64,000 nt of DNA from Apostichopus japonicus (GCF_037975245.1 NC_092578.1:19195321-19259320); one strand, 5' to 3'; shown: positions 34,310-46,737, counted from the stretch's first letter. The notes: generated by a model not told the origin, from the sequence alone. Numbers and translations are program-made.

Positions 34310-36330
34310 ACAATTCAAAGTTCGGACACCTAAGCCTTAAAACACCCCAAAACTATATCTTCTGGTCTAATCACCTGAAAGTATACTTGATATGGTGGGA
34401 GAATTGTGTTATATTACGATACACGGCCAAACTTTCTTTCCTGCAAACTGTTTTCACGTTGTACAGTATAGTCAGTATTGCTAAGTTCGGCATACTGCGA
34501 AGTTCGGACACCCTAAGAAATACACGATTTCACCATGAAAACCTACAGGAAGAGCCAAATTTCACCAAAAAGTACGAAGCTACAGTTATTTTCTCTCCAA
34601 AATGACCCGTGTGCAAGAAATTACTTACATATTTGTCAATAAAATGACGAAGATCTATGAAGTCTGTTATAATTACTGAAAGAGCAACTGCGCCACCAAT
34701 TTTATCACCAGCGCCACACTGTGGGTTGCGTGTCCGAACTTCGCAATACTCTAGCAAAGAAATACCAGTTCCACAATCACGAAGAATCTTCTTGGAAAAC
34801 AACATAAAAACAGTTTGCAGGAAAGAAAGTTTGGCCGTGTATCGTACTATAACACAATTCTCCCACCATATGAAGTATATTTTCAGGTGATTTATACCAG
34901 AAGATTTAGTTTTGGGGTGTTTTAAGTCTTAAAGGAATTGTCTGGTGGAAGATTTTGATACATTGTCCTTGTAGTTATTATTTTTCTCTTTCTAACCATG
35001 TAAAAATTGTCCCCATTCGACATTTTCTTCTTGTAGAAATCTGGTTTTCAAATTCACCAGTTTCTCACCAAAAGTACCGTTTGTTCGAACGCTTCAATAT
35101 GGTGTTTGACGTAGTGCTTGCAGATAGGCAAAACAGGCGACTTGAAGTTAGCACTCCCAATTCCGCAGCAAATTAACTCACGTGTAAGCCCATTGAATTG
35201 CCTCATATATATAACGTACATACTCGCGAACGTATATACTACGATACTCAGTTGGTGTACTTGTATAGCGTTACACATAGTACACTCAAACAACGAAGAG
35301 CCTGCTGTTAAAACTTTCTTGTGTTACACAAAGACCACGAAACCACCGATCTACTAAATATATTGCGGCTTGAGGAGTTTTTTAAATCATATCTAATTTA
35401 TAAGAAATTTCACCGGAAATTATTGAAGAAATTGATCGAATCGTTGTCAGAGCAGAATATAGCGCTGAAAAGCTTAGGCTTCGCAGAACTGTCCGATTGT
35501 CAACGTTTGAGTACAGCCTACATGCGAACATTTTTCGCGTTGGAGCTGGATAGCGCGATGTATAGCCTGAACAACTCAGAGTCTGCTGTTAAAATTTACC
35601 TTGTGTTACACAAAGACCACGGAACCACCGCTCAAGTACATGGTGGCTTAAGGAGTTTTTGAAAACATATCTAATTTTTAAGAAATTTCACCGGAAATTA
35701 AGGAAGGAATTTATCTGTATACACACGCTGTTTTTGTTGTGATTACCGTATAGGTACTGTGCGGAGTGTGGGTTATGACGCAATCTGCTATGGCAGAGCT
35801 GACGTCACGTATTGTACTGTTCAAATCATATTTGAAATGTCTATCCATAACGATTAAAAAATCGTTTCTCTGTCAAACGCAACATTAGCGTTCTCATACT
35901 TTGACAACATGTTTGGAAAATTATTTACTATTTTTTAAGGTAACTTCTTTGGGCCACCAGACAATCCTTTTAAGTGTCCGAACTTCGAAGTCACCATACT
36001 ATTCCAAGAAGATTCTTCGTGATTGTGGAACTGGTATTTCTTTGCTAGAGTATTGCGAAGTTTCGACACCCAACCTACAGTGTGGCGCTGGTGATAAAAT
36101 TAGAGGCGCAGTTGCTCTTTCAGTAATTATAACAGGCTTCATAGATCTCTGTCATTTTATTGACAAATATGTAATTATTTACTTGCACACAGGTCATTTT
36201 GGAGAGAAAATAACTGTAGCTTTGTAGTTTTTCGTGAAATGGGCTGTTGCTATAGGTTGTCATGGTGAAAAAGTGTATTTCTTAGGGGTGTCCGAACTTC
36301 GCAATACTGACTATACTTGTGCCAAACTGT
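34310..36330. repeat. Large compound foldback, interrupted by a TTAA element
   Basis: Arms A (about 34312-34460) and A' (about 34800-34928) are inverse copies. The internal segment C (about 34465-34800) is repeated inversely at about 35975-36325. The motif CGAAGTTCGGACAC recurs at every junction (near 34318, 34500, 34735 inverted, 35975 and 36290). Frames in C and its copy encode similar peptides (SKKILRDCGTGISLLEYCEV), but only because the DNA is repeated. The element at 34933-35969 sits inside arm A'. When it is removed, the arm again matches (GGTGTTTTAAG...GTGTCCGAACTT). Confidence 0.75.
34933..35969. mobile_element. Kolobok/T2-like non-autonomous element with TTAA duplications (1037 bp)
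   Basis: TTAA at 34929-34932 and 35970-35973 flanks inverted termini AGGAATTGTCTGGTGG and CCACCAGACAATCCTT. TTAA followed by AGGAA matches the T2/Kolobok terminal pattern (TTAAAGGRR). piggyBac also uses TTAA but with different ends. It includes a partial tandem duplication (about 35290-35440 versus 35570-35720; shared GTGTTACACAAAGACCACG and AAGAAATTTCACCGGAAATT). No transposase was found. Confidence 0.75.
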
Positions 36331-37372
36331 CCATGTGTCTTAATTTTTTAACATTAGATTGTGGGGATCTATCCATCATTCAGTGACTAAGGCTCATGAA
36401 AGAAAACATTATTTCTGAAAAAGCAGGAAATACTGCATTCTCAGACTTGGACTGATTCAATCTATTAAATTAATAGGTGGGTGACGGTCATCATGCAAGC
36501 TAGTGTACTTACTTACTAGAAATGACTAATACCGGCTATCCTAACACATTATGGTTACGTCATCACGTACTAACAATCGATTTTTAGTCAGCCTAAGCTA
36601 CCTTTCCAATCCTAAAAGAAAATGAAAAATCATCACTACCTACACAAGGAATTCTCCATTTGGATCGTTTAAATGAATGAAATAACGTTATGAATGTCCT
36701 CGTAAGTGACTTACCGTTATAATATACACGTGAAAGGGTAAAAGTAGAAGATTTTCAGCGGACCAGTTTCGCGACTTCTTCAAACATGTGTATTGCTACA
36801 GCAGGCTAGTTACGTGACTTTAATTCCTGATGAGGATGACGTTGAGATTGCGCAAAATCAGAATTCGTCACTAAACCAAATAAGGCGTACGCCGGGTTTA
36901 AACAGTTCTGATTGGTTTTTGATTTGATGACGTATTACCTCTTGCAGAGGCACAGGTCTGGGTTACCAGCTATTGTTGCAAAAGATATGAATGAAATTTT
37001 AAAAGAAACCGCAGAATATTATACACGGGTAACTTTACCAATGTGTGTCATCACTTGACATTTATATGATTACACATGTATTATGTATACTCTCCATCAA
37101 TTTGGATAGGGACGTGTCCTCTTAAACAGGTTCTACAAGTCTGTTATAAAATCAAAGTGCTCATTGTGTAACTTTCAGTCAAGGACATCTCAAAGTCACT
37201 TACTTTCATCGACCGGTATCATAGTATAGGCTTACATAGTACGGTAATTTCGCGTGTTCCCTAAATTCGTGTACTGTACGTGTAATACATATTTTTGCTG
37301 TACAGACACTTAGTTTCTATGTTCGATAGTCAAATTGTTACCAATGTTTCAATCGCAATTTTAATCGACAAA
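36331..37372. other. Intergenic, nothing recognised
   Basis: AT-rich sequence without a supported gene or clear repeat. Confidence 0.4.
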
Positions 37373-37600
37373 GCCAGATATAACTTTGATTTGTATAGTC
37401 AGTCCAGATATGCAGATAAAGTTTATCTGGCCATGTAAAGCCAGATATAAACGACATACATTTTTTTCCAGATCATAACTAGATAAACAGTCAGTGCAGA
37501 TAAAAGATTCATCTGGCCATATAAAGCCAGATATAACTGGATATGTTACCAATCCAGATGTGCAGATTAAGTTTTACCTAGCCCAGATATGGATGTCATA
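37373..37600. repeat. Degenerate CCAGATAT repeat cluster
   Basis: GCCAGATATAA occurs near 37373, 37439 and 37526. Each is paired with inverted CAGATAAA...TTATCTGGCC text, giving short foldbacks. Units are irregular (66 and 87 bp). Confidence 0.6.
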
Positions 37601-39841
37601 AAATTTAAGCAGATAACATTTTATATGGACCATATTAAACTTCACTTTATATCAAGTTATATTTGCCCAACTTTTTATCTGGTCACGGATGTTGATTAGG
37701 CCTACAGATCTGGAGCAGATTGATATTCCAGATCTGGCCTTTTAAATCAAAGTTGTCATAAAAACCAACTGCAGTCCAGCGAGTAGCTCCCAAAAGGTAG
37801 GTTTTAGTGAAAATGTTTCCCTAGCGAATAAACAAATTCAAAGGTACCTCGAAAGTACATGTCACATTATAAGACAAACCGTACTATATAAATGCAGACA
37901 ATTACAACGTCGAACTACAGTAAAGTGTGTGAAACCTTATTATCCAGAAATATAAGTCATAATCAGGCATGCTCCTGCTCCAGAGTGTAATGCATCTACT
38001 GTGTTGTTGCTTTATATACTTCCACACATTTAATGCTATTCTTATACTGGCTATATGGAGACTATATGTCCAAGAGGCCCCCTCTGTCCCGACCCCCCCC
38101 CCCCCCGCATTACAAGTAAATTCAGACTCTTACCAACTGGATTCGTAAGAATAGACTCTAAATAATTTAAGCCCCAAAGAGAATGAAAACAAAAAGACAA
38201 TGAAATTGCGCTATGTATAGTATAAGTAAGAACATAAATAAATGTATGTTACATTATGTTCTTCGTTTGCTCGGAATATCAGGGTTTTTATAAGAACGTT
38301 TTTTTCCACCACCATATCGAGGCAAGAGTCAGCGGAATTCCTCCTACAAATGCTAAAAAGACCAAAATTGTTCACCAATAACAATCTTTTACACTTTATT
38401 AATTGCTGAAGTCAGAATTCGTTTCGTTACAATATGCTGACAAAAAGTTTGGAATCTATATTTATATACTACATGTTATTTGGCAAAATCACCATTTAAC
38501 GATTTCAATAACCGCTGAGCCCATTTGACTTTATTCTTAGAGGGGTGGGGGGGGGGGGCACTAAAACTCCTCTGGAAGTTTAATTGTTTGCTCCCCTATA
38601 TGACTAAATAGTCCGATAACAATTCATTTTCTAGTTTGATCAGCCTGAATATTTGAGCAAACTGAGCATAATGACTGCTTGAACTTTCTGCATAAGTACC
38701 TTTTTGGAAACTTTGGCTACTTGATGACCGTTTGAGCAGATAGATAGGTATGGAGTCACGTGCAGCACATGTCCCCCGTTCATCACAAACTTTCAAAAGT
38801 GCGTGGGGTACAGATGCCCAATTTTTAACATAATGAAGGTACTAGAAGCTTTAACAACGCACACTTTAATAACATGTTAGTTTATCCCCCAACACCCTCC
38901 CCCACCTACCAACATGTTTAGACTATGTAAATAGATATTAAAACATGTGCCTGTTAGTAGAGGCATGGCATACAAACAGACATACAGACAGACGCACATA
39001 CCTGTAACGGTGGTCGACCCTCGCTGTCCAGTATAAATACAATATACAATATATACTTTTATTTTGAACGGAATTCAAATTTATTGGGTTGCCTATTGGG
39101 GGGGGGGTGGTAGGGGGGCTATAAGTTAGGTCTTTGATGTTGGCCTACATACAAGTTTTTGCTAATAACTAATTTACTTTTAGTCTTTTGTTGCTGTAAA
39201 ATGTGAGGGCGGACTTGCTGGTAGTACATCAACAATTGAAAAAGGGCAACCAAAAAGTGTTTCTATGTACACATGCATGATAGTGGCAAGGGAGGGCGGG
39301 GCGGCATATTTCTTCATCATTGGCTCGTTATCTATTCATTAAGTTTGGTATTGCTGGTAACCAATAAGCAGACTGAGCTGTACGTTTTACTGTTTCTCAA
39401 GTGTATCAGATTCTCCTAACTCAACACCCCTCCCCTCCCTTCCTCTTGCCCTCCCATGCCATCCCCTCCCCACCACCGGACCTCCTCCACCTCACCTCCT
39501 TCTTAATCTTAATTCGAAATCCAAACATAAGCTATAAATGAACCGTTAACACAGCATTTCCGTTAAACACACCGAGGGATTGTTAACGCGAATTTACGGA
39601 AGCCTAAAAAGGCCATCAATATAAAACATAATTGCCACCATAAGTCAACGTTTTTCAATAAATTGATTAGATAACAAGATAATATCTTATCAAAAATCAG
39701 AAAAAAAAGTTGGATGCTCAGTTGCTTTAACTGAGCAATTAAACATTTTTCCTGCAAAATGTTTAATTGCCAACTTATCAGTACGTACGAATTTGTTTGA
39801 TTACGATCAACGGTATATCATAGGCCTATTATGCCATGCAG
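37601..39841. other. Intergenic, no supported gene
   Basis: AT-rich, with poly(C) near 38093-38106 and poly(G) near 38545-38557 and 39098-39107. Confidence 0.4.
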
Positions 39842-39849
39842 TGAAGAAC

Positions 39850-40938
39850 CAGTGGCGGCGGAACCGGGGGGGGGGGGCTTTGGGGGGCACAGCCCCCCCA
39901 ATGAAAAAGTTGAGGGGGCAAATGCATGATAAGCCCCCCCAATATTTACCAAGGCTCCGATACGTGCATCTGCCCATTTTTCAATGCATACTTGTCGATC
40001 TGTCCGATGCACACGTATACTATATAGGTGTAATAATTTTAGTAATTGCTGGGGGACCCTCGGCCCGTCCCCTGGCTATAGACCCTTTGTCACCTCAACC
40101 GCGTCTTCGCGCCCTGTGAAAAGTGGAAGCAGTGAGTGTGAGTACCGGTAAGCGTAACACAACTTCGTCTTAGGCCAATGGCTTGCCTCATTTCAGCCAG
40201 TTCTCCAACATCCCTTACTTAGTGGCGGAGCGTCCATATGCAGTCAGGGGCGGATGCCCCCCCCCCCCTGACGGACTCAAATGGACTGCTGGCGCCCTTT
40301 TCAGCTTTTCACTACTTTTTACATATTCGCGATTATTGACTATTTTATTGCCCTCTCATATACCTATTGACATTTGTCATATTCTGTTGGTGTAATTTTC
40401 CGACAGAATGGCGACGACACCTATTTATTTTCCGTTTATCTGCAAATTAGCAAGGCCCGGAAAGGGTCATTTCCTGCAATCTAGGGAGTATCTTTACTCA
40501 AAAATTTTCTGTACGCTCCGCGTCAACCTGTGGTGGCGCTCCGCTTAGATAGTGTCGAAAGCGCCCCTACAGACCATTCTTGCCCCCCCCCCCCTGACCA
40601 ATACCCCTAGCTCCGCCACTGCCCTTACTAGACTCAAAAACGTCTTTGCGAGTACACTACGAGTACCGGTAATAGCTACTCTCTTAAAACACCATCGAAT
40701 ATACAAATTACAATGTTTTTACAGACTTTTACGTGCAATCTGAGAAATTACAGGCTTGAGACCATAGGGCTAGGTATTCGCAGCATAAAACACTCGGGAA
40801 GTGCCGTTTCCGGCCATCTGGGGGTTTGAAAAAAACCCAAATTTTCTTGTACGCTCCGCGCCAACCGATGGTGGCGCTCCGCTTAGATAGTCTCCACACA
40901 ATAGCCCCCCCAATAATTTTTCCGTTCCGCCGCGCCTG
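39850..40938. mobile_element. hAT-type element (1089 bp) hosting a nested copy
   Basis: It starts CAGTGGCGGCGGAACCGG and ends CCGTTCCGCCGCGCCTG. The 8-bp duplication TGAAGAAC is perfect (39842-39849, 40939-40946). Without the nested insertion it is about 680 bp. It contains the shared module at about 40784-40893 (CTTGTACGCTCCGCGCCAAC, then CGATGGTGGCGCTCCGCTTAG). There is no transposase. Its right end is only about 160 bp before the start codon of the transporter at 41106. Confidence 0.92.
40220..40621. mobile_element. Non-autonomous hAT-type element, copy B, nested (402 bp)
   Basis: It starts TAGTGGCGGAGC (first base C to T) and ends AGCTCCGCCACTG. The duplication CCCTTACT is perfect (40212-40219, 40622-40629). 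Its interior matches copy A (4030-4421) in reverse orientation along its whole length, including GACATTTGTCA, the CGCGATTATTGACT region and the shared module near 40510-40555. It lies inside the element at 39850-40938 and so inserted later. Confidence 0.92.
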
Positions 40939-41105
40939 TGAAGAACGATAGTGTTTCTGCAAAAAATGCTGGCTGGTGATCGAATCACTGAAGATATAAG
41001 TAAATGATATCCAAGGTATAGTACAGTCACATTGTTCTCTTGAAGGGATAACACGTAATAAATTCTTCTTAAGTTTAGTAATACGTAAAGAACTTGACAA
41101 CAGAA

Positions 41106-42008
41106 ATGGCGGACCGTTTTCATTGCTCCTCTCCAAAAGGAGGGTTATATTCATTCGCACTGGGCGCATTTATTGCATTAAATTTTCTCATCGCAAAAGC
41201 CATGTTAATGAAAGATTTCAACGCCTTTGAACTAATTTTTCTGAGAAGTGTGACTCATTTAGTTGTCCTTGTGACGTTTTCGTCGTGGGAATCAACAATT
41301 TCTTACACCTTGTACGATTTATTCATCTACCTATGTTGTGGGACTATGGGATTGGTATCATGGAGTGTAATGGTTCTGGCCTTTGAAACTCTCGAAGTTG
41401 GTGATGGCACCACGATCGAAATCGGTGTATATGTTATGTTTACGATGTTATTCGGACATTTTTTGCTGTCAGAAAATGTTGATAAATACGACATCGCTAT
41501 TCTGATCGGTGATGTCGTCGGTGTGGCTCTTGTTGGAAAGCCTAGCATGATATTCGGACACAATGACAGCCAAAGACAACTGCATATTGTTGGACTAGCT
41601 TATGTGATAGTGTCTGGATTTTTGTGTGCTACTATTACCATTTTTGTACGGATTGCTTCAAATAGAGGGACTTTGGACATGAAGCTATTTCAAATTTTTC
41701 ACGGGATTGCCGGAATTCCGCTAACGATCTTGGCAGCTCTTTTTTCCAGTCCTTGGAAAGTAACTTATGATCTCAACGATTACTTACTCATGCTAGCGTA
41801 CCAGTTTGCATGTTTGGGACAGACTGCGTGTCAAGCTTTGGCTTTGGAGAATGATGATGCAAAGAACGTGGCAGTTTCATCGACAATTTCGTGTGTCCTG
41901 ACCTATATTGGACAACTGGTTATTTTCAAAGCAACCGTAGACTGGGTCTCTATTTTAGGTTCCGTTTGTATAATAACAATTTTGATCATTCTTCAATTGA
42001 AAAACTAA
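41106..42008 (+). CDS. SLC35G/EamA-family transporter, intronless, copy 1
   Basis: 300 residues from ATG at 41106 (CAGAAATGG, a good Kozak context). The family (drug/metabolite transporter superfamily, EamA repeats; vertebrate SLC35G members) is a set of about ten-helix membrane proteins, many with unknown substrate. Seen here: alternating hydrophobic helices through the whole length; ELIFLRS after helix 2; LEVGDGTTIEIG ending helix 4, the place of SLADAT-type motifs in SLC35G1; DIAILIGDVVGVALVGKPSM closing the first EamA repeat; and FHGIAGIPLTILAALFSSPW and ALALENDDAKNVAVSSTISC in the second. It heads a direct-orientation array with 50139-51053 and a pseudogene at 51565-52475. A nested hAT composite ends 160 bp upstream. 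Substrate and membrane are unknown. Confidence 0.88.
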   Translation: MADRFHCSSPKGGLYSFALGAFIALNFLIAKAMLMKDFNAFELIFLRSVTHLVVLVTFSSWESTISYTLYDLFIYLCCGTMGLVSWSVMVLAFETLEVGDGTTIEIGVYVMFTMLFGHFLLSENVDKYDIAILIGDVVGVALVGKPSMIFGHNDSQRQLHIVGLAYVIVSGFLCATITIFVRIASNRGTLDMKLFQIFHGIAGIPLTILAALFSSPWKVTYDLNDYLLMLAYQFACLGQTACQALALENDDAKNVAVSSTISCVLTYIGQLVIFKATVDWVSILGSVCIITILIILQLKN

Positions 42009-42292
42009 GGTAACGCGTACAGACCGTCGCATCTTCTGTCGATTGGCCTACTATTCAGATCGTTCTGTCTGTTGTACATGTTCAGAACTATAACAACGAA
42101 ACTCTGCCATCTTTACAGTGAGAATATTGATTCAAAATAAGGGGTAACTCGTAAACAGTCAGCATGACGTAATATGACGAAGTTTAACCTAAACAGTGTC
42201 TTGGTATGTCGACATAACTTCATGGCACGGTTAAGATATGGTATTGAAAGTGTTTCTGTTTTATGATCTAAGATCGTCACGGTATAATGTCT

Positions 42293-42388
<96 letters not shown>

Positions 42389-43274
42389 ATAAATGTACTA
42401 CCTTGATTGGAAGTTGGCTCCACCCTCTTTTTCTTCTAGTAATCATGAGATGCAATTTACAAATGTTTAGTACACATATCATATATCATACTAATTGTAA
42501 AAACATTGATGAGGGCACATGATGTCTAAGCTAGTGCTAAGTGTTAGTGAGAGTTGCTCCCGTTAACTTGACCATTCACTACCATTGTATCTTTATCCAT
42601 AAACATGCTCATTATCAATATTTGTGTATCATTATGTATTGCAAATTTGACATTTTTTTCAAAAATGCTGCAGGATTTTGAAACTAAAAAAAAACAACAA
42701 CATTATGTTATTCACTGTCCTTATGTACAACATCAATGAATGAAAAACTAAACTGTGACTATATTTGTAAAAAGGTAAATTTCCAGAATTTTAACGTACA
42801 CGTTTCGGATATTATCATACCGTCTAAATGCAAAGTTGCCTTACTTTGAAGTTTTCATTCTGTGTGAGGCTGAAAAGCGGGAGGGGATAGTGGACACCGC
42901 AAAAAACCTCTTCTGAATCCACGACCGCTGTCCTGTCACTGCGATGGCAATAGAACCGCTGTTGTGGAGAACCAGGGAACTGGGACAGTATAGTGCTGCA
43001 ACGCCAGGGGAGGGTCTGTGGCGACGATTGCCTACGTCGGCCATTTTCAGTGTTTTTTTTTCCACATTTCTGCTGTAGCTGAGTATGAGTACCACAAGCA
43101 TAGTATTTATTTTCCTGTCCTAAACATCCCTTTTTGTAGGCGATAATTTCAAATTTTAATCTAGACATAAAACTCTGTTAAGGTTGGTTCCTTCATTTAC
43201 TATACCGTGTCATTTGGTTTTTGGTATTTATTCATTTTTGCAATCATATAGGCCTATATCAATATACGCATATG
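42009..43274. other. Intergenic between transporter copies, with (AT)n
   Basis: It contains an (AT)n microsatellite at 42296-42381. The rest shows no gene. Confidence 0.6.
42296..42381. repeat. (AT)n microsatellite
   Basis: About 43 AT units, nearly pure. Confidence 0.98.
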
Positions 43275-43560
43275 CGTGACCGGACAAATACCCCCAGACA
43301 AATACCCCCGGACGATTACCCCCCAGACAATAACCCCCCGGACGATTACCACCCGGACAGATACCCCCCGGACAAATACCATCCCGGACAACTACCCCCC
43401 CAGGACAACTACCACCCGCACAGATACCCCCGGACAATTACCCCCGAGGACAAAACCCCCCCGGACAACTACCCACCCGGACAACTACCCCCTCGGACGA
43501 ATACCCCCTCGGACGAATACCCCCCGGATAAATACCCCCGGACGAATATACCTCTGGGCA
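43275..43560. repeat. 15-bp C-rich minisatellite (CCCCCGGACAAATAC type)
   Basis: About 18 degenerate units of CCCCCGGACAAATAC. Because 15 is a multiple of three, the + strand frame keeps a pentapeptide pattern PPD(K/D/N)Y with no stop, but other frames are open too. No start context, splice sites or signal sequence support a gene. The inverse array is at 49440-49738. Confidence 0.85.
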
Positions 43561-45489
43561 TATGCCGTTAACTAAAGGAGACGGATGCAGCGACGGATAC
43601 GCAGGTCTTTTTTCGAGGTTAGTTTCCCGCGGGCCTCAACATATACCCTGGTCCTCGGGCAACTCCGAGAGCATGTTTACAATTGGGCCAGGGTACCGGT
43701 GAAACTGGCACCACTAGGGTCGTCGTGTGCCCTGGCCCTTATAACCTCCTCCCGACCTTTAAAAAGATTCCAGCTTTTCATATATAAGCCCCCAAAACTC
43801 CTGGATAGGGTTTGACAATGGACCGAGGCCCGGGGGTTGGGTTGGGCATTGCTCACTGCTGGTATAGTAACTATTAATTTACTATTTGTTATAGTGACAC
43901 TATTCTGTATTATTAATCTCCGAACAATTCCAGCTTATTGCGACTTACCATTTTCAAGTTTTCTTCTGAGTAATTTTACTTGATGATTTGTTATGTTATG
44001 TTATGTTAGTTTTTGTATAGCACTTTATATGGCACAGCCATCTCAAAGCACTTTGAATCCCTGGTCATCAGGCTGGCTGCTGAGAATCCAGCGCACACAC
44101 CTTAGTTACCTCATAGGTACCCATTTATACACCTGGATGGAGAGGGGCAGTCGAGATAAAAGTGCCTTGCCCAAGGACACAACATAACATGATCATATAT
44201 AAAACAAAAGCATTAGCCACTCGGCCTCCACGCTCCTCTTGTTTTGCTTATTCTAAGCTATTTTTTTTCTGTGAGTGCACGCCATTTTAGGATGGGAGGA
44301 GCAGAAGGGAGGGGCGGGGCAAGCACAACCACGGTCCACCCTCTAGTTATGTGTGCATGATCATCATCCATACCCCCCATGCATTGTTTCATGGACCGCT
44401 GGGCTATCATAGTCAAACCCGGTTACGGTGTAGCCCGTTATACCAGCAGAATTGCCTGTAAGGTTTCATAATAGTATGTACGCTTGTATGAAACATAAGA
44501 AAAGAAAGAGGCTTGAGACCACGACGTCACTACCATTTGAAAAAACCCTATTCTCTGGTCATTCTGTTTGCAAAAAGAATGATGATAATCTAAGAAATCA
44601 ATTTAATTTTCCCTAGTTATAATAATTCTACATTCCAACTCTAAACAGATTAGTGATTGCTACATTGCCTACAAATTGCCACCCATAAGCCAAAGAATAA
44701 TAGGTTTTCCTTGTAATAATTTTCTCTAAGGCCGGTAGCGTCTGGCGCTTACCCGGGATTTTTCATGGGGTGTCCCATCACCTTTAAGAGATTTTCTACT
44801 GTACGAAAGTGTACTTAGATGCCAAATGGTGTAATATGTTGCCCTTCTTAGGCAAGACTATACTAACATCAATGGCGCCGCCAGGAGTTTCGGGTAAATT
44901 TGGGGGATTTGGGGCATCCAAATTCATGGTGATGTCATATATACACAATCAGCATTGAGCTTGTGTTTTTATTTTGAGGTATAAAAAAACTACACCTCAA
45001 AGTCCCTACCCCTACAAAAATGTTTCATAAGGTCCTCGCTTCTTCCCACCTCCATTTTGTGTGTTTGTGACGCTGGCCCCACCAGGTTCAATTCCCATCT
45101 CGAGTATGGCTGTCAAAAGCTGTACTGTTAGTTTTTTTCAATTTCCGGTGCAGTCCAATTGTTGATTCCATTGTAGTGGTAGGCAATTGATTCGGGTTAA
45201 CTGTGTTCATTGGTTAGGTTCGACAAGGCTCTCCTGCAGTGGCGACGGACAGGTTGCTACCTACTCTCTCAGCATTCCGGAAAGTGGCTAAAGGCTGAAA
45301 ATTGACTCACGTGCGTCTGTCGGATTGGGACATTAAATGGCGACCTCGGGAACAGGATTAGATTGTAATAGTTACAAACCTGCCTCTCTTGTACTCTGAG
45401 CACTGTGCGAAACTAAAAAGAAGATTAAATCACACTCGAGACAAGTCGACAAGGGGCCCTGGTATATAAACACAAAATTAGTATACACA
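43561..45489. other. Intergenic with a dispersed repeat at ~43990-44240
   Basis: The segment TATAGCACTTTATATGGCAC...AAGTGCCTTGCCCAAGGACA...ACCACTCGGCCTCC-like resembles a repeat tail found in many aquatic animal genomes (SINE/LINE tails; recalled, not searched). No gene is supported. Confidence 0.45.
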
Positions 45490-46120
45490 CAAGTCTGCAG
45501 TGGCGTAGCCAGCGGGGGGGGGGGGGCAGGAGCCCCCCCAGTTGAAATGCTCGCCCCCCCCACTTGCCCCCCAAATGGAATTATTGACTGAGAAAAAAAA
45601 CTTGAATGCACACTAAATATGTTGCTGGGCCTATGTGCATATTACCATGGTTTTTATGCAATTTTTATTCTTCACCTTTTACCTAATTCTCTATCTGCGA
45701 AATTGGGTGGCCAAAATAAAAATCACATCCATGGCAACATTGCCTCGAGAAAGAATTTGACCCAAGCAGCAGCGCAAAAAACGCCACTGTCTCTGTATTG
45801 TCAAATGTGGAAACGGGTTGGCAATTCAATTAAACGGTCTCCGCGGCACTCACAAGCGGAGGCTACGTTCAGTTTATGTTCACATGGTTATCCCTGATCC
45901 CTGGATTGTGTTCCGAAATGATTCACACGTGAGTGACGTGTATGGCAGAATGAATATCACAGTATTTAGAAACAATTTGCATTTTGACTGAAACTTACAA
46001 CATGTTTTGCTACGCCTACGCGACCAATCGCGATGTGTTTCTTGGGTTAGGTACATTCAACACAGAACAGCCTAGTAGTCTATATACGTTTGTGTTTCCG
46101 TAGTGAGCTCATAGGCCCTA

Positions 46121-46737
46121 GGTGACCAGACGTCCCCGATTTTTGGGGACAGTCCCCGATTACAGTGTGCTGTCCCCGATGAACAAGTGTCCCCGAAAAT
46201 GTCCCCGATTCGTCAAAATGTTCAGGAATTTCGGAAATGTCCCACATTATTAGTAAAATAATTGTAAAAACAAACTTTAGTCAAGTGTGCAGTCGCAGAA
46301 CGGAACTTATAACCAATATTTCAGGTGGGCCAGTGTAAAGTGGAAACACTGTTAAAAATATGCTAGATCGATCTAGCCTAGCACTCTTTCGACCGTATAA
46401 ATGGCAACTACGGCGACACAACGACACTTATAGTGTGAGCATGAGCAAATCACAATCTCTCAAAGAACCACGTAAAGTAAGTGGATTTCATTTAAGAAAA
46501 AGCTACATTTTTGAAAATAAAATTGATTTAAAAAGTGCTTCAAAGTATCACCATTTTACATCTAAGCACCTTAGGCACTTGAAAATTTCCAATTTTCAAG
46601 TGGGGGATTCAATTTTCAAGTGAAAATTTCCAATTTTCAAGGAGGGGCTGTCCCCCAAAGGGGGACAGCCCCTCCCCTTAAATATATCAGTCACGCAATA
46701 AATGTCCCCCGATTTCAGTCACGAAAATATGGTCACC
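46121..46737. mobile_element. Nested element with GGTGACC inverted ends (617 bp)
   Basis: It starts (A)GGTGACCAGACGTCCCCG and ends ATTTCAGTCACGAAAATATGGTCACC(T). Near the left end, GTCCCCGA-type motifs repeat five or more times within 90 bp. Near the right end lies a perfect 16-bp-arm hairpin (46641-46675). The flanks CTA/TTA give at best a short duplication, so the superfamily is left open. Confidence 0.65.
46641..46675. repeat. Perfect 16-bp GC-rich hairpin
   Basis: GGAGGGGCTGTCCCCC, loop AAA, GGGGGACAGCCCCTCC. Confidence 0.9.

Noticed and set aside
42261-42482. - strand frame with an Ile-Tyr repeat
   Set aside because: Translation of the (AT)n microsatellite.
45238-45260. CAGTGGCGACGGACAGG, like a hAT terminus
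   Set aside because: No matching opposite end or flanking duplication could be found.
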